Assembly (NCBI RefSeq): GCF_025642745.1
Contig: NZ_JANZKP010000029.1
Span: 1 to 43,592, forward strand
DNA: 43,592 nt
Source: Cellulomonas sp. RIT-PI-Y
GTDB lineage: Bacteria; Actinomycetota; Actinomycetes; Actinomycetales; Cellulomonadaceae
Reading direction: 5' to 3'
The notes below the pieces were generated by a model, which was given only the letters and a program-made list of their open reading frames with translations, did not search any database and was not told the DNA's origin. The position numbers were made by a program, and so were the translations under genes. Position 1 is the stretch's first letter. Each line of letters begins with the position of its first letter. Below, piece by piece: positions 24,949-34,164 of this stretch.

Positions 24949-25466
24949 CGGTCGCCGGTGCGCGGGTAGAGCAGCTCGAAGCGCTCGGTCACCACCGGCA
25001 GGTCGTGGGTGAACTCCACCCCCAGGGGCGCGAGCACCCGGCGCCAGTACGTCTCGTGCTCGACTCGCCAGGTGTCCAGCGTGCGGTCGTCCTCGCCCTC
25101 GGCGACCGCGTGCGCGGCCGGCACCTCGGAGAACGGCACCGTCACCACCTCGGTGGTCCGCAGCAGGGCACGGGGGTGGCCGCCGGAGTCCAGCACGATG
25201 GACAGGTCGCCCCGGACCGGCATCGGCTCGTCGGAGTGCTCGAACTCGACCAGGGCGGTGGAGGTGCCGGTCTTCTCACCCGCCAGCACCAGGGCCAGCA
25301 GCTGGTCGGCGAGCACGGCGCTGTCCCCGAACGACCAGGTCGGGGGCACCATCGCGCCGTTCACGCCCAGACCGGTCACCACCGACGTCCGCACCACGCC
25401 GGCCCGGTGCCGGGCCGCCTCCCAGAACGTCAGGATCTCGTCGGCGGCCTCGAAGTCGTCGGTCAT
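24945..25466 (-). CDS. ASCH domain protein
   Basis: 173-residue protein of the ASCH fold (PUA-like RNA-binding superfamily). Visible: FGDSAVLADQLLALVLAGEKTGTSTALVEF (the ASCH [GK][KR]T region), MPVRGDLSIVLDSGGHPRALLRTTEVVTVPFSEV and a C-terminal WRVEHETYWRR. ASCH proteins may bind RNA or modified nucleosides; some are amidohydrolases. ATG 25466 follows caggat by 7 bases, so it is probably leaderless and heads the operon with the two membrane paralogs. Confidence 0.85.
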   Translation of the reverse strand: MTDDFEAADEILTFWEAARHRAGVVRTSVVTGLGVNGAMVPPTWSFGDSAVLADQLLALVLAGEKTGTSTALVEFEHSDEPMPVRGDLSIVLDSGGHPRALLRTTEVVTVPFSEVPAAHAVAEGEDDRTLDTWRVEHETYWRRVLAPLGVEFTHDLPVVTERFELLYPRTGDR

Positions 25467-25492
25467 GGACCCGATCCTGCCAGGGAACGCGG

Positions 25493-25527
25493 CAGGGGCC
25501 GCACCCCGGATCGGGATGCGGCCCCTG
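25493..25527 (-). terminator. hairpin terminator of the ilvBNC operon
   Basis: Arms caggggccgca (25493-25503) and tgcggcccctg (25517-25527) are perfect complements with a 13-base loop. It begins 24 bases after the ilvC stop on the minus strand and also lies upstream of the ASCH promoter. No T-tract, as is common in this window. Confidence 0.65.
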
Positions 25528-25550
25528 GCGGACGACGCGTCGCGGACGGT

Positions 25551-26621
<1,071 letters not shown>

Positions 26622-27146
26622 TCAGGCGGTGCGGGCGACCCGCTCCAGGGCGCGGTCGGTGATCGAGCGGGGACCGCGGCCGATGGCCACGATGCCGGAC
26701 TGCACGATCTCCCGGACACCGTAGGGCTCCAGCGCCGCGAGCAGGGCGCTGAGCTTGGCCGGACTGCCGATGGCCTCGATGGTCACGGTGTCCGGCACGA
26801 CATCCACCACGTGGGCCCGGAACAGGTCGACCACCTCGAGCACCTGGGTGCGCATCGCGCCCTCGGCCCGGACCTTGATCAGGGCGAGCTCGCGCTGCAC
26901 GGAGGCGGCGTCCTCGAGCTCGACGATCTTGATCACGTTGATCAGCTTGTTCAGCTGCTTGGTGACCTGCTCCAGGGACAGCGAGTCCACGTCGACCACG
27001 ACGGTGATCCGGGAGATCTCCTCGTGCTCGGTCGGGCCCACCGCCAGGGAGTGGATGTTGAAGGATCGGCGGGCGAACAGTCCGGCGACGCGAGTGAGCA
27101 CGCCGGGCTTGTTCTCCACCAGGACGGAGAGGGTGTGTCGGGTCAT
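26622..27146 (-). CDS. ilvN: acetolactate synthase regulatory subunit
   Basis: 174 residues. The N-terminal ACT domain (HTLSVLVENKPGVLTRVAG ... RSFNIHSLAVGPTE) binds valine and gives feedback inhibition; the second domain (about 85-165) activates IlvB. Length is standard for the long form. Its ATG is 5 bases after the ilvB stop, indicating coupling. It acts with IlvB in the first common step of valine and isoleucine formation. Confidence 0.96.
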   Translation of the reverse strand: MTRHTLSVLVENKPGVLTRVAGLFARRSFNIHSLAVGPTEHEEISRITVVVDVDSLSLEQVTKQLNKLINVIKIVELEDAASVQRELALIKVRAEGAMRTQVLEVVDLFRAHVVDVVPDTVTIEAIGSPAKLSALLAALEPYGVREIVQSGIVAIGRGPRSITDRALERVARTA

Positions 27147-27151
27147 GGTGA

Positions 27152-29017
27152 TCAGTCCTCACGGTCCCAGGCCGGGCTGATACCCCGGGCGTACTGGATG
27201 TCGTCGTTGCTGACGCCGGCGGCCACCATCGGCCACACCATCGCGTCGCGGGAGACGGTGAAGTCGACGACGACCGGCTGGTCGTCGATCTCCATCGCGC
27301 GCTTGATCGTCGCGTCCAGGTCGGCCGGCGACTCGCACCGCAGACCCACCGCGCCGTAGGCGTCCGCCAGCTTCACGAAGTCCGGGACCCGCCGGGTGCC
27401 GTGGCCGGTGTGCAGGTCGGTGTTCGAGTAGCGCTGGTCGTAGAACAGGGTCTGCCACTGCCGGACCATGCCCAGCGAGGAGTTGTTGATCACCGCCACC
27501 TTGATCGGGATGTCGTTGATCGTGCAGGTGGCCAGCTCCTGGTTGGTCATCTGGAAGCAGCCGTCGCCGTCGATCGCCCACACCGTGCGGTCCGGCTCGC
27601 CGACCTTGGCGCCCATCGCGGCCGGCACCGCGAAGCCCATCGTGCCCAGGCCGCCGGAGTTGATCCACGAGTTCGGGCGCTGGTAGCGGATGAACTGCGC
27701 GGCCCACATCTGGTGCTGGCCGACCCCGGAGACGAAGATCGACTCCGGCCCGGAGATCTCCCCGATCCGGCTGATCACCCGCTGCGGGGCCATCAGGCCG
27801 TCCGCGGTCTCGTCGTAGCCCAGCCCGAAGGTCTCCCGCCAGGAGTCCAGCTGGTGCCACCAGGCGGCCAGGTCCGGCTTGCCGTGCTGGGCGTGCGCGG
27901 CCTCCAGCTCGGGCAGCAGGTCGGCGATCACCTCGCGCAGATCGCCGACGATCGGCACGTCCGCGACCTTGTTCTTGCCGATCTCCGCCGGGTCGATGTC
28001 CGCGTGCACGATGGCCGCGTTCGGGGCGAAGGAGTCCAGCCGGCCGGTCACGCGGTCGTCGAACCGGGCGCCCAGGGCCACCACCAGGTCGGCCTTCTGC
28101 AGCGCGGCCACGGCGGCGACCGTGCCGTGCATGCCGGGCATGCCCAGGTGCTGCGGATGGGTGTCGGGCAGAGCGCCCCGGGCCATCAGGGTGGTGGTCA
28201 CCGCCGCACCGGAGGCGTCGACCAGGCGGCGCAGCGCGTCGGCAGCACCGGCCCGGATGATCCCGCCACCGGCCAGGATCACCGGACGGCGGGCGGTGGC
28301 CAGCAGCCGGGCCGCCTCACGGATCTGCTTGGCGTGCGGCTTGGTCACCGGGTGGTAGCCGGGCAGGTCGAGCTGCTGCGGCCAGCTGAACGTGGTGTCC
28401 GCCTGCATCGCGGACTTGGCGATGTCCACCAGCACCGGACCGGGACGACCGGTGCTGGCGATGTGGAACGCCTCGGCGATGGTCCGCGGGATCTCCGCCG
28501 GGTCGGTGACCAGGAAGTTGTGCTTGGTCACCGGCAGCGTGATCCCGACGATGTCCGCCTCCTGGAAGGCGTCCGTCCCGATCAGCGGCGCTGCCACCTG
28601 CCCGGTGATCGCGACCAGCGGGATCGAGTCCATGTTCGCGTCGGCGATCGGGGTGACCAGGTTGGTCGCGCCCGGGCCCGAGGTGGCCATGCAGACGCCG
28701 ACCTTGCCGGTGGCGTGCGCGTAGCCCTGCGCCGCGTGGCCGCCGCCCTGCTCGTGCCGGACCAGGATGTGCCGGATCCGGGTGGAGTCCATCAGCGGGT
28801 CGTAGGTCGGCAGGATCGCGCCACCCGGGATGCCGAAGACCACCTCGGCGCCGGCCTCCTCGAGCGAGCGGACGATCGACTGGGCACCGGTCACCTGCTC
28901 GGTGATCGTGTGCGGCGTGCTCGGGGACGGTGCGGCGGCGAGTCGCGACTCCGCGGAGCTGCCGGCAGCGGGGGCTGCCGGTCGGCGGGGCGGTGCCGGG
29001 TGGGGGCCCTGGACCAT
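27152..29017 (-). CDS. ilvB: acetolactate synthase catalytic subunit
   Basis: 621-residue ThDP enzyme. The first 40 residues are a Pro/Ala-rich extension common in actinobacteria. Catalytic glutamate E89 lies in [18 protein letters not shown]/ThDP regions [15 protein letters not shown] and [14 protein letters not shown]; ThDP-binding motif [16 protein letters not shown] with [17 protein letters not shown] 29017 has an aggagag ribosome site; the frame upstream runs into the attenuator and is not coding. Expression is probably controlled by the leader peptide and terminator at 29085-29197. Coupled to ilvN. Confidence 0.97.
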   Translation of the reverse strand: MVQGPHPAPPRRPAAPAAGSSAESRLAAAPSPSTPHTITEQVTGAQSIVRSLEEAGAEVVFGIPGGAILPTYDPLMDSTRIRHILVRHEQGGGHAAQGYAHATGKVGVCMATSGPGATNLVTPIADANMDSIPLVAITGQVAAPLIGTDAFQEADIVGITLPVTKHNFLVTDPAEIPRTIAEAFHIASTGRPGPVLVDIAKSAMQADTTFSWPQQLDLPGYHPVTKPHAKQIREAARLLATARRPVILAGGGIIRAGAADALRRLVDASGAAVTTTLMARGALPDTHPQHLGMPGMHGTVAAVAALQKADLVVALGARFDDRVTGRLDSFAPNAAIVHADIDPAEIGKNKVADVPIVGDLREVIADLLPELEAAHAQHGKPDLAAWWHQLDSWRETFGLGYDETADGLMAPQRVISRIGEISGPESIFVSGVGQHQMWAAQFIRYQRPNSWINSGGLGTMGFAVPAAMGAKVGEPDRTVWAIDGDGCFQMTNQELATCTINDIPIKVAVINNSSLGMVRQWQTLFYDQRYSNTDLHTGHGTRRVPDFVKLADAYGAVGLRCESPADLDATIKRAMEIDDQPVVVDFTVSRDAMVWPMVAAGVSNDDIQYARGISPAWDRED

Positions 29018-29084
29018 CAATCTCTCCTGGCGTCGGGGGGTGGAGCGGTGGATCGGGTGCTGCCGCCGGGGGTCCGTCGGCAAC

Positions 29085-29165
29085 AAAAAACCCCCCGGAT
29101 CCTCGGATGAGGACCGATCGAGGGGTGCGCGCTGACGAGACCTCGCGGGGCTTCAGCCAGCGCGC
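29085..29165 (-). terminator. ilvB attenuator: pause hairpin and terminator
   Basis: Stem 1: minus strand gcgcgctg / cagcgcgc (plus 29158-29165 and 29127-29134), overlapping the end of the leader peptide. Stem 2: a long GC-rich imperfect stem (29091-29125) followed by six T (29090-29085) and GTTGC. Located 67 bases upstream of the ilvB ATG. Attenuation of ilvBNC by a leader peptide is known in Corynebacterium glutamicum; the mechanism here is inferred from the same parts. Confidence 0.88.
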
Positions 29166-29197
29166 CCGGGAAGTACTACGAGGGAGATCGTCTGCAT
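29153..29197 (-). CDS. ilvB leader peptide (attenuation)
   Basis: ATG 29197 opens MQTISLVVLPGRAG then TGA. It contains one Ile and the block Leu-Val-Val-Leu in mid-peptide, as expected for an ilv leader. taacgt ends 7 bases upstream of ATG and gtgaca lies 17 bases further, so it is probably translated from a leaderless transcript. The Leu-Val codons lie just upstream of stem 1. Confidence 0.85.
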   Translation of the reverse strand: MQTISLVVLPGRAG

Positions 29198-29204
29198 GTC
29201 CGGC

Positions 29205-29233
29205 ACGTTACGCCCCTGCTCGACGGGTGTCAC
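29205..29233 (-). promoter_or_regulatory. promoter of the ilvBNC leader transcript
   Basis: Minus strand gtgaca (29233-29228), exactly 17 bases, taacgt (29210-29205), then 7 bases to the leader ATG. This is the best hexamer pair seen in the window. It lies back to back with the promoter of the AMIN-like lipoprotein gene (taccgt 29334-29339). Confidence 0.75.
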
Positions 29234-29345
29234 GCCGCGGGCCGAGCCGTCTCACATCGTGGTTCGCGGGTCCGTTTCATGGACGGACCGCGACACCCGA
29301 GCAGGTTCGACGACGCGTCCCCCGCGCGGGGGATACCGTCGGCGG

Positions 29346-29987
29346 ATGGGAGCCCACCGTCGCATCTCCGCCCTCCGGATCCTGGCCGGCACGGCAGCGG
29401 CCATGACACTGCTGGCCGCGTGCGCCACGGGTGAGTCCGTGCCCGTGGCCTCGGATGCCTCCACCGCCCCGGTCCCCACGACCACGGCGACGGAGACCGC
29501 TGCCCCGAGCGCGTCGCCGACCGCCCCCGCCGAAGACTCCGCCGAGAGCGACGTCCCCTGGGACAGTCCCACCGACGGGGTCGCGGCCTCCGCGGACGCC
29601 GCGCTGACCGCCACCGATCTGCGGATCGGTTCGCAGCTCGGCTACGACCGGATCGTGGTCGAGTTCTCCGGCACCGGCACCCCCGGGTGGCTGTCCGCGC
29701 GCAGCGCCACGGCGGTCGAGGACCCCACCGGCCAGTCCGTCGACCTCGAGAGCGAGGGCTACCTGGCGGTCATCGCGTCCGGTCTCACCACGCCGCCGGA
29801 CGGCGGGATCGACCCGGGCACGACCACGCCGGGCAACAGCGTCGTCACCGGCAGCGAGTTCACCGGGGTGTTCGAGGGCGAGGCCCAGATCTGGCTCGGC
29901 CTCGCCGACCCGGAGGCGCCCTACCGGGTGTTCACGCTGGAGAACCCGACCCGCCTGGTGATCGACGTCCAGCGCTCCATGGCCTGA
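29346..29987 (+). CDS. lipoprotein with AMIN-like domain
   Basis: 213 residues. Signal peptide with basic start and lipobox TLLAAC (C26), so it should be lipid-anchored outside the membrane. A Thr/Ala/Pro/Ser-rich linker (about 30-70) is followed by a compact domain with LGYDRIVVEFSGTGTPGWL, FTGVFEGEAQIWLGL and a C-terminal VFTLENPTRLVIDVQ, which resembles AMIN-like domains of actinobacterial lipoproteins. ATG 29346 has taccgt at -12 to -7, so it is leaderless. Convergent with the glucosidase gene. Function unknown; cell-wall association is plausible. Confidence 0.85.
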   Translation: MGAHRRISALRILAGTAAAMTLLAACATGESVPVASDASTAPVPTTTATETAAPSASPTAPAEDSAESDVPWDSPTDGVAASADAALTATDLRIGSQLGYDRIVVEFSGTGTPGWLSARSATAVEDPTGQSVDLESEGYLAVIASGLTTPPDGGIDPGTTTPGNSVVTGSEFTGVFEGEAQIWLGLADPEAPYRVFTLENPTRLVIDVQRSMA

Positions 29988-30000
29988 GACCGAGGCCGGG

Positions 30001-31722
30001 TCACACGGCGCGGACGACCCGGGCCTCCCACGGACGCAGCACGGTCGGCTCCTCGCCGTCCCGCGGGTGCGTGCCGAGCACCAGCTCGCCCCAGCCGCCG
30101 TCGACCAGGGGCCAGTCGTCGCCCAGATCGACCGCGCGCGTCCCACCGGAGACGTTGACCACGACCAGCAGCGCGTCCTCGCCCAAGGAGCGGGTGAAGG
30201 CGTAGACCTGCTCGTCCTCGGGCAGCAGCATCCGGAAGTCGCCGAGCGCCACGGTCGGGTCCTCGTGCCGGAGCGCGATCAGCCGGCGGTAGTGGTGGAA
30301 GACCGAGTCGTCATCCGCCCGCTCGGCTGCGGCGTTGATCTCGACGTGGTTCGGGTTGACCGCCAGCCACGGGGTGCCGGTGGTGAAGCCCGCCTGCGGG
30401 CCGGCGTCCCACTGCACCGGGGTGCGCGCGTTGTCGCGGCTCATCCAGGCCAGACCGGCCAGCAGCTGCTCGTCGGTGGCCAGGCCCAGGGTGCGTGCCT
30501 CCGCGACGTGCCGGATCGACTCGATGTCCCGGTACTGGTCGAAGCGGTCGAAGTGGGCGTTGGTCATGCCCAGTTCCTCGCCCTGGTAGACGTAGGGCGT
30601 GCCGCGGTGCAGGTGCAGCAGGGTCGCGAGCGCCTTGGCCGACTCCCGGCGGAACATCCCGTCGTCGCCGAACCGGCTGACGACCCGCGGCTGGTCGTGG
30701 TTGTCCCAGTAGAGGCTGTTCCACCCCGCGTCCGCGAGCCCGGTCTGCCACCGCCCGAAGGTGGCCTTCAGGTCGGTCAGCCGCAGCGGTCGCGGGTCGA
30801 ACTTCCCACCCGGCCCGTGGTCCAGCCCGACGTGCTCGAACTGGAAGACCATGTCCACCTCGGCTCGGGACGGGTCGGTGTACAGGAGCGCCTCGTCCAG
30901 CGTCACCCCGGGGGTCTCCCCCACCGTGAGCAGCTGCGCGTCACGTCCGGCGAACACCTCCCGGTGCATCTCCTGCAGGAACTCGTGCACCCGCGGACCG
31001 TCGGTGTAGTGCGGGCTGCCGTCGCCCCAGACCCCGGCCACCACCGCACCGTCCGGCAGGGTGGTGTCCTTGGAGATCAGGTTGATCACGTCCATCCGGA
31101 ACCCGTCCACCCCCCGGTCCAGCCACCAGCGCATCATGGCGTAGACCGCCTGGCGGACCTCCGGGTTCTCCCAGTTCAGATCCGGCTGCTTCACGCTGAA
31201 CAGGTGCAGGTAGTACTCGCCCGTGGCCGGGTCCGGCTCCCAGGATCCGCCGGAGAAGAACGAGTGCCAGTTGGTCGGCTCCGCACCCGGCTGGCCCAGC
31301 GCCATCCCGGCCCGCGGCGGACGCCACCAGTACCAGTCGCGCTTCGGATCGTCCGCGCCCGACCGGCTGGCGACGAACCACGGGTGCTCGTCGGAGGTGT
31401 GGTTCACCACCAGGTCCATCACCAGCTTGATCCCGCGCTCGTGCACCGCGGCGATCAGCTCGTCCAGGTCCGCCAGCGTGCCGAAGCTCGGGTCGACGTC
31501 CTGGTAATCGCTGATGTCGTAGCCGTTGTCGTCCTGCGGGGACCGGTAGATCGGCGACAGCCAGACCACGTCCACGCCCAGGGCGCTCAGATGGTCCAGG
31601 TGCTCGATGATCCCGCGCAGGTCCCCGACGCCGTCGCCGTTCGAGTCGGCGAAGGACCGGGGGTAGATCTGGTAGACGGTGGCGCGGGTCCACCAGGGGG
31701 CGTCGTCGACGGTGAAGGCCAT
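30001..31722 (-). CDS. GH13 alpha-glucosidase / oligo-1,6-glucosidase
   Basis: 573-residue cytoplasmic alpha-amylase-family hydrolase for short alpha-glucosides. Conserved regions: ATVYQIYPRSFADSNGDGVGDLRG, MDLVVNHTSDEHPWF, nucleophile in GVDGFRMDVINLI, acid/base Glu in LTVGETPGVT and third acid in YWDNHDQPRVVSRF. No signal peptide. ATG 31722 is preferred because cacgct lies 7 bases upstream; a GTG two codons earlier (31728) is possible. It ends 13 bases from the convergent lipoprotein. The ilvD gene upstream is separated by 40 bases, so shared transcription is possible. Substrate (maltose, isomaltose, trehalose) is not resolved. Confidence 0.92.
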   Translation of the reverse strand: MAFTVDDAPWWTRATVYQIYPRSFADSNGDGVGDLRGIIEHLDHLSALGVDVVWLSPIYRSPQDDNGYDISDYQDVDPSFGTLADLDELIAAVHERGIKLVMDLVVNHTSDEHPWFVASRSGADDPKRDWYWWRPPRAGMALGQPGAEPTNWHSFFSGGSWEPDPATGEYYLHLFSVKQPDLNWENPEVRQAVYAMMRWWLDRGVDGFRMDVINLISKDTTLPDGAVVAGVWGDGSPHYTDGPRVHEFLQEMHREVFAGRDAQLLTVGETPGVTLDEALLYTDPSRAEVDMVFQFEHVGLDHGPGGKFDPRPLRLTDLKATFGRWQTGLADAGWNSLYWDNHDQPRVVSRFGDDGMFRRESAKALATLLHLHRGTPYVYQGEELGMTNAHFDRFDQYRDIESIRHVAEARTLGLATDEQLLAGLAWMSRDNARTPVQWDAGPQAGFTTGTPWLAVNPNHVEINAAAERADDDSVFHHYRRLIALRHEDPTVALGDFRMLLPEDEQVYAFTRSLGEDALLVVVNVSGGTRAVDLGDDWPLVDGGWGELVLGTHPRDGEEPTVLRPWEARVVRAV

Positions 31723-31762
31723 GGTCACGAGCGTGCCACGGGTCCGGCGTCGCAGAAAGCCC

Positions 31763-33460
31763 TCAGATCAGCACCGCCCCCGTCGAGGCCGACTGCACCA
31801 GCTTCGCGTACTTGGCGAGCACTCCCCGGGTGTACTTCGGCGTCAGCGGCGCCCAGCCCTCCCGGCGCGCGGCCAGCTCCTCGGCGTCCACCAGCACGTC
31901 GATGGTCGCGTGCGCGACGTCCAGCCGGATCCGGTCGCCGTCCCGGACGAACGCGATCGGTCCGCCGTCCACCGCCTCGGGGGCGATGTGCCCGACGCAC
32001 AGTCCGGTCGTGCCACCGGAGAACCGGCCGTCGGTGAGCAGCAGGACGTCCTTGCCCAGGCCGGCGCCCTTGATCGCACCGGTGATCGCGAGCATCTCCC
32101 GCATGCCCGGGCCGCCCTTCGGGCCCTCGTAGCGGATGACCACCACGTCCCCCGCGGTGATCGTGCCGTCCTCCAGCGCGTCCAGCGCGGCCCGCTCGCG
32201 CTCGAACACCCGGGCGGTGCCCTCGAACACGTCGGAGTCGAAGCCCGCGGACTTCACCACGGCGCCGTCGGGCGCGAGGCTGCCGGACAGGATGGTGATG
32301 CCGCCCGTGCGGTGGATCGGGTTGTCCAGGGCGCGCAGGATCTTGCCGTCCGGGTCCGGCGGGTCGATGTCGGCCAGGTTCTCCGCCACGGTCCTCCCGG
32401 TCACGGTCAGGCAGTCGCCGTGCAGCAGCCCCGCGTCGAGCAGCGCCTTCATCACCACCGGCACCCCGCCGATCCGGTCGACGTCGTTCATCACGTAGCG
32501 GCCGAACGGCTTGAGGTCGCCCAGGTGCGGGACCTTGGCGGCGACCCGCTTGAAGTCGTCGAGGGTGAGATCGACCTCGGCCTCGTGCGCGATCGCCAGC
32601 AGATGCAGCACCGCGTTCGTCGACCCGCCGAAGGCCATCACCACCGCGATGGCGTTCTCGAACGCCTCCTTGGTCATGATCTGCCGGGCGGTGATCCCCT
32701 GCCGGAGCAGCTCGACGACCGCCTCGCCGGACTTGTGCGCGAAGTGGTCCCGGCGGCGGTCGGCACTGGGCGGGGCGGCCGACCCGGGGACGGACATGCC
32801 CATCGCCTCGGCCACCGACGCCATGGTGTTCGCGGTGTACATCCCGCCGCAGGCACCCTCGCCCGGACAGATGGCCCGCTCGATCCGGTCCAGGTCGCCC
32901 TTGCTCATCAGGCCACGGGAACAGGCGCCGACCGCCTCGAAGGCGTCGATCAGCGTCACGTCCTTCTCGGTGCCGTCCTCCAGCTTCACCCAGCCGGGCA
33001 TGATCGATCCGGCGTAGAGGAAGACGCTCGCCAGGTCCAGTCGTGCGGCGGCCATCAGCATGCCGGGCAGGGACTTGTCGCAGCCCGCCAGCAGCACCGA
33101 GCCGTCCAGCCGTTCGGCCGACATCACGGTCTCCACCGAGTCGGCGATGATGTCCCGGCTGACCAGGGAGAAGTGCATCCCCTCGTGGCCCATCGAGATG
33201 CCGTCGCTGACCGAGATCGTGCCGAACTCCAGCGGGTAGCCGCCGGCGGCGTGCACCCCGCCCTTGACCGCCTGCGCCAGGCGTTGCAGGGACAGGTTGC
33301 ACGGCGTGATCTCGTTCCAGGAGGAGGCGACGCCGATCTGGGGCTTGACCCAGTCGTCGTCGCCCATGCCGACGGCACGGAGCATGCCCCGGGAGGCGGT
33401 GGCTTCGATGCCGTCGGTGACCTGGCGGGAACGCGGCTTGATGTCCGGCTGGTCGCTCAT
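31763..33460 (-). CDS. ilvD: dihydroxy-acid dehydratase, probable [2Fe-2S] type
   Basis: 565 residues. Dehydrates dihydroxy-acids to 2-oxoacids in Val/Ile synthesis. Candidate cluster cysteines C54 (NEITPCN), C127 (GCDKSLPGM) and C204 ([13 protein letters not shown]) match the plant/mycobacterial [2Fe-2S] class, and the length fits. Other marks: [31 protein letters not shown] 33460 has tacagt at -12 to -7, so it is leaderless. A second, different ilvD lies at 36585-38444. The IlvD/Edd superfamily also includes sugar-acid dehydratases, but these signatures favour DHAD. Confidence 0.94.
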   Translation of the reverse strand: MSDQPDIKPRSRQVTDGIEATASRGMLRAVGMGDDDWVKPQIGVASSWNEITPCNLSLQRLAQAVKGGVHAAGGYPLEFGTISVSDGISMGHEGMHFSLVSRDIIADSVETVMSAERLDGSVLLAGCDKSLPGMLMAAARLDLASVFLYAGSIMPGWVKLEDGTEKDVTLIDAFEAVGACSRGLMSKGDLDRIERAICPGEGACGGMYTANTMASVAEAMGMSVPGSAAPPSADRRRDHFAHKSGEAVVELLRQGITARQIMTKEAFENAIAVVMAFGGSTNAVLHLLAIAHEAEVDLTLDDFKRVAAKVPHLGDLKPFGRYVMNDVDRIGGVPVVMKALLDAGLLHGDCLTVTGRTVAENLADIDPPDPDGKILRALDNPIHRTGGITILSGSLAPDGAVVKSAGFDSDVFEGTARVFERERAALDALEDGTITAGDVVVIRYEGPKGGPGMREMLAITGAIKGAGLGKDVLLLTDGRFSGGTTGLCVGHIAPEAVDGGPIAFVRDGDRIRLDVAHATIDVLVDAEELAARREGWAPLTPKYTRGVLAKYAKLVQSASTGAVLI

Positions 33461-33504
33461 GGGCCGACTGTAGGCGCGTCGGCACTGTTCAGCGATGGGA
33501 CCGG

Positions 33505-34164
33505 TCAGTACATCTCGTACCACTCGATGAACTCCGGCGGGTGGAACGGACCCACCGTCGGGGCGGCCCCCGGGCCGAAGTACGCGTCCGGGTCGTCCGG
33601 GTCGAAGTCCGCCAGGTCGTCCGGGGATTCCAGGCACGGGGAATCCGCGCCGATCTGCAGCCGAGACCACCCCGCGCCGGCGGCCGCCTCCTCGGTGTTG
33701 GCGATCACCGCCAGGTCGAAGCCGTCCTTGGACAGGTAGACATGCGGACGGGTGGAGGAATCGAGGCGATCCGACGTGACCGTCCACCCGTCGTCGATGA
33801 ACGACTGCAGAATCGGCCAGACCAGGTCGATCGTGCCGTCAACCGAATCGATCGCGATCTCCCGATGCGCGTGCCACGCGATGTGCGGCGGGATCTCTTC
33901 GGCACTGGGCGAGAAGTAGTCGCCCCCACACTCCGCCCAGGAGTCATCACGACCGGCGTCATAGTTCAGCGAGAAGTCGATCTCCGGGAACACCGCACGA
34001 GCATGGCTGAGCACCGCATCCACCGTGGACGTCGTCAGGGTGTACGACACCCGGGCGTCGCTGTACCGGACCTCCTGACTCTCGGTGGGCACGCCCGGGT
34101 CACCACAGCCGACCAACAGCAACGCCGCCCCAACAGCCCACACACCACGACGCATCACGATCAC
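33505..34164 (-). CDS. predicted lipoprotein of the WXG/lipase cassette
   Basis: 219 residues from a GTG that overlaps the stop of the hydrolase gene (GTGA). Signal peptide [20 protein letters not shown] with lipobox LVGC (C20). The mature part has [23 protein letters not shown], a [13 protein letters not shown] segment and a later SPCL that could form a disulfide, and an acidic proline-rich tail ending [11 protein letters not shown]. It resembles LppA-like actinobacterial lipoproteins only in outline. As the partner of a possible secreted lipase it could be an immunity or chaperone protein (inference). Base composition looks less GC-rich than neighbours. A start at 34155 would also retain the signal. 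Confidence 0.75.
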   Translation of the reverse strand: MIVMRRGVWAVGAALLLVGCGDPGVPTESQEVRYSDARVSYTLTTSTVDAVLSHARAVFPEIDFSLNYDAGRDDSWAECGGDYFSPSAEEIPPHIAWHAHREIAIDSVDGTIDLVWPILQSFIDDGWTVTSDRLDSSTRPHVYLSKDGFDLAVIANTEEAAAGAGWSRLQIGADSPCLESPDDLADFDPDDPDAYFGPGAAPTVGPFHPPEFIEWYEMY

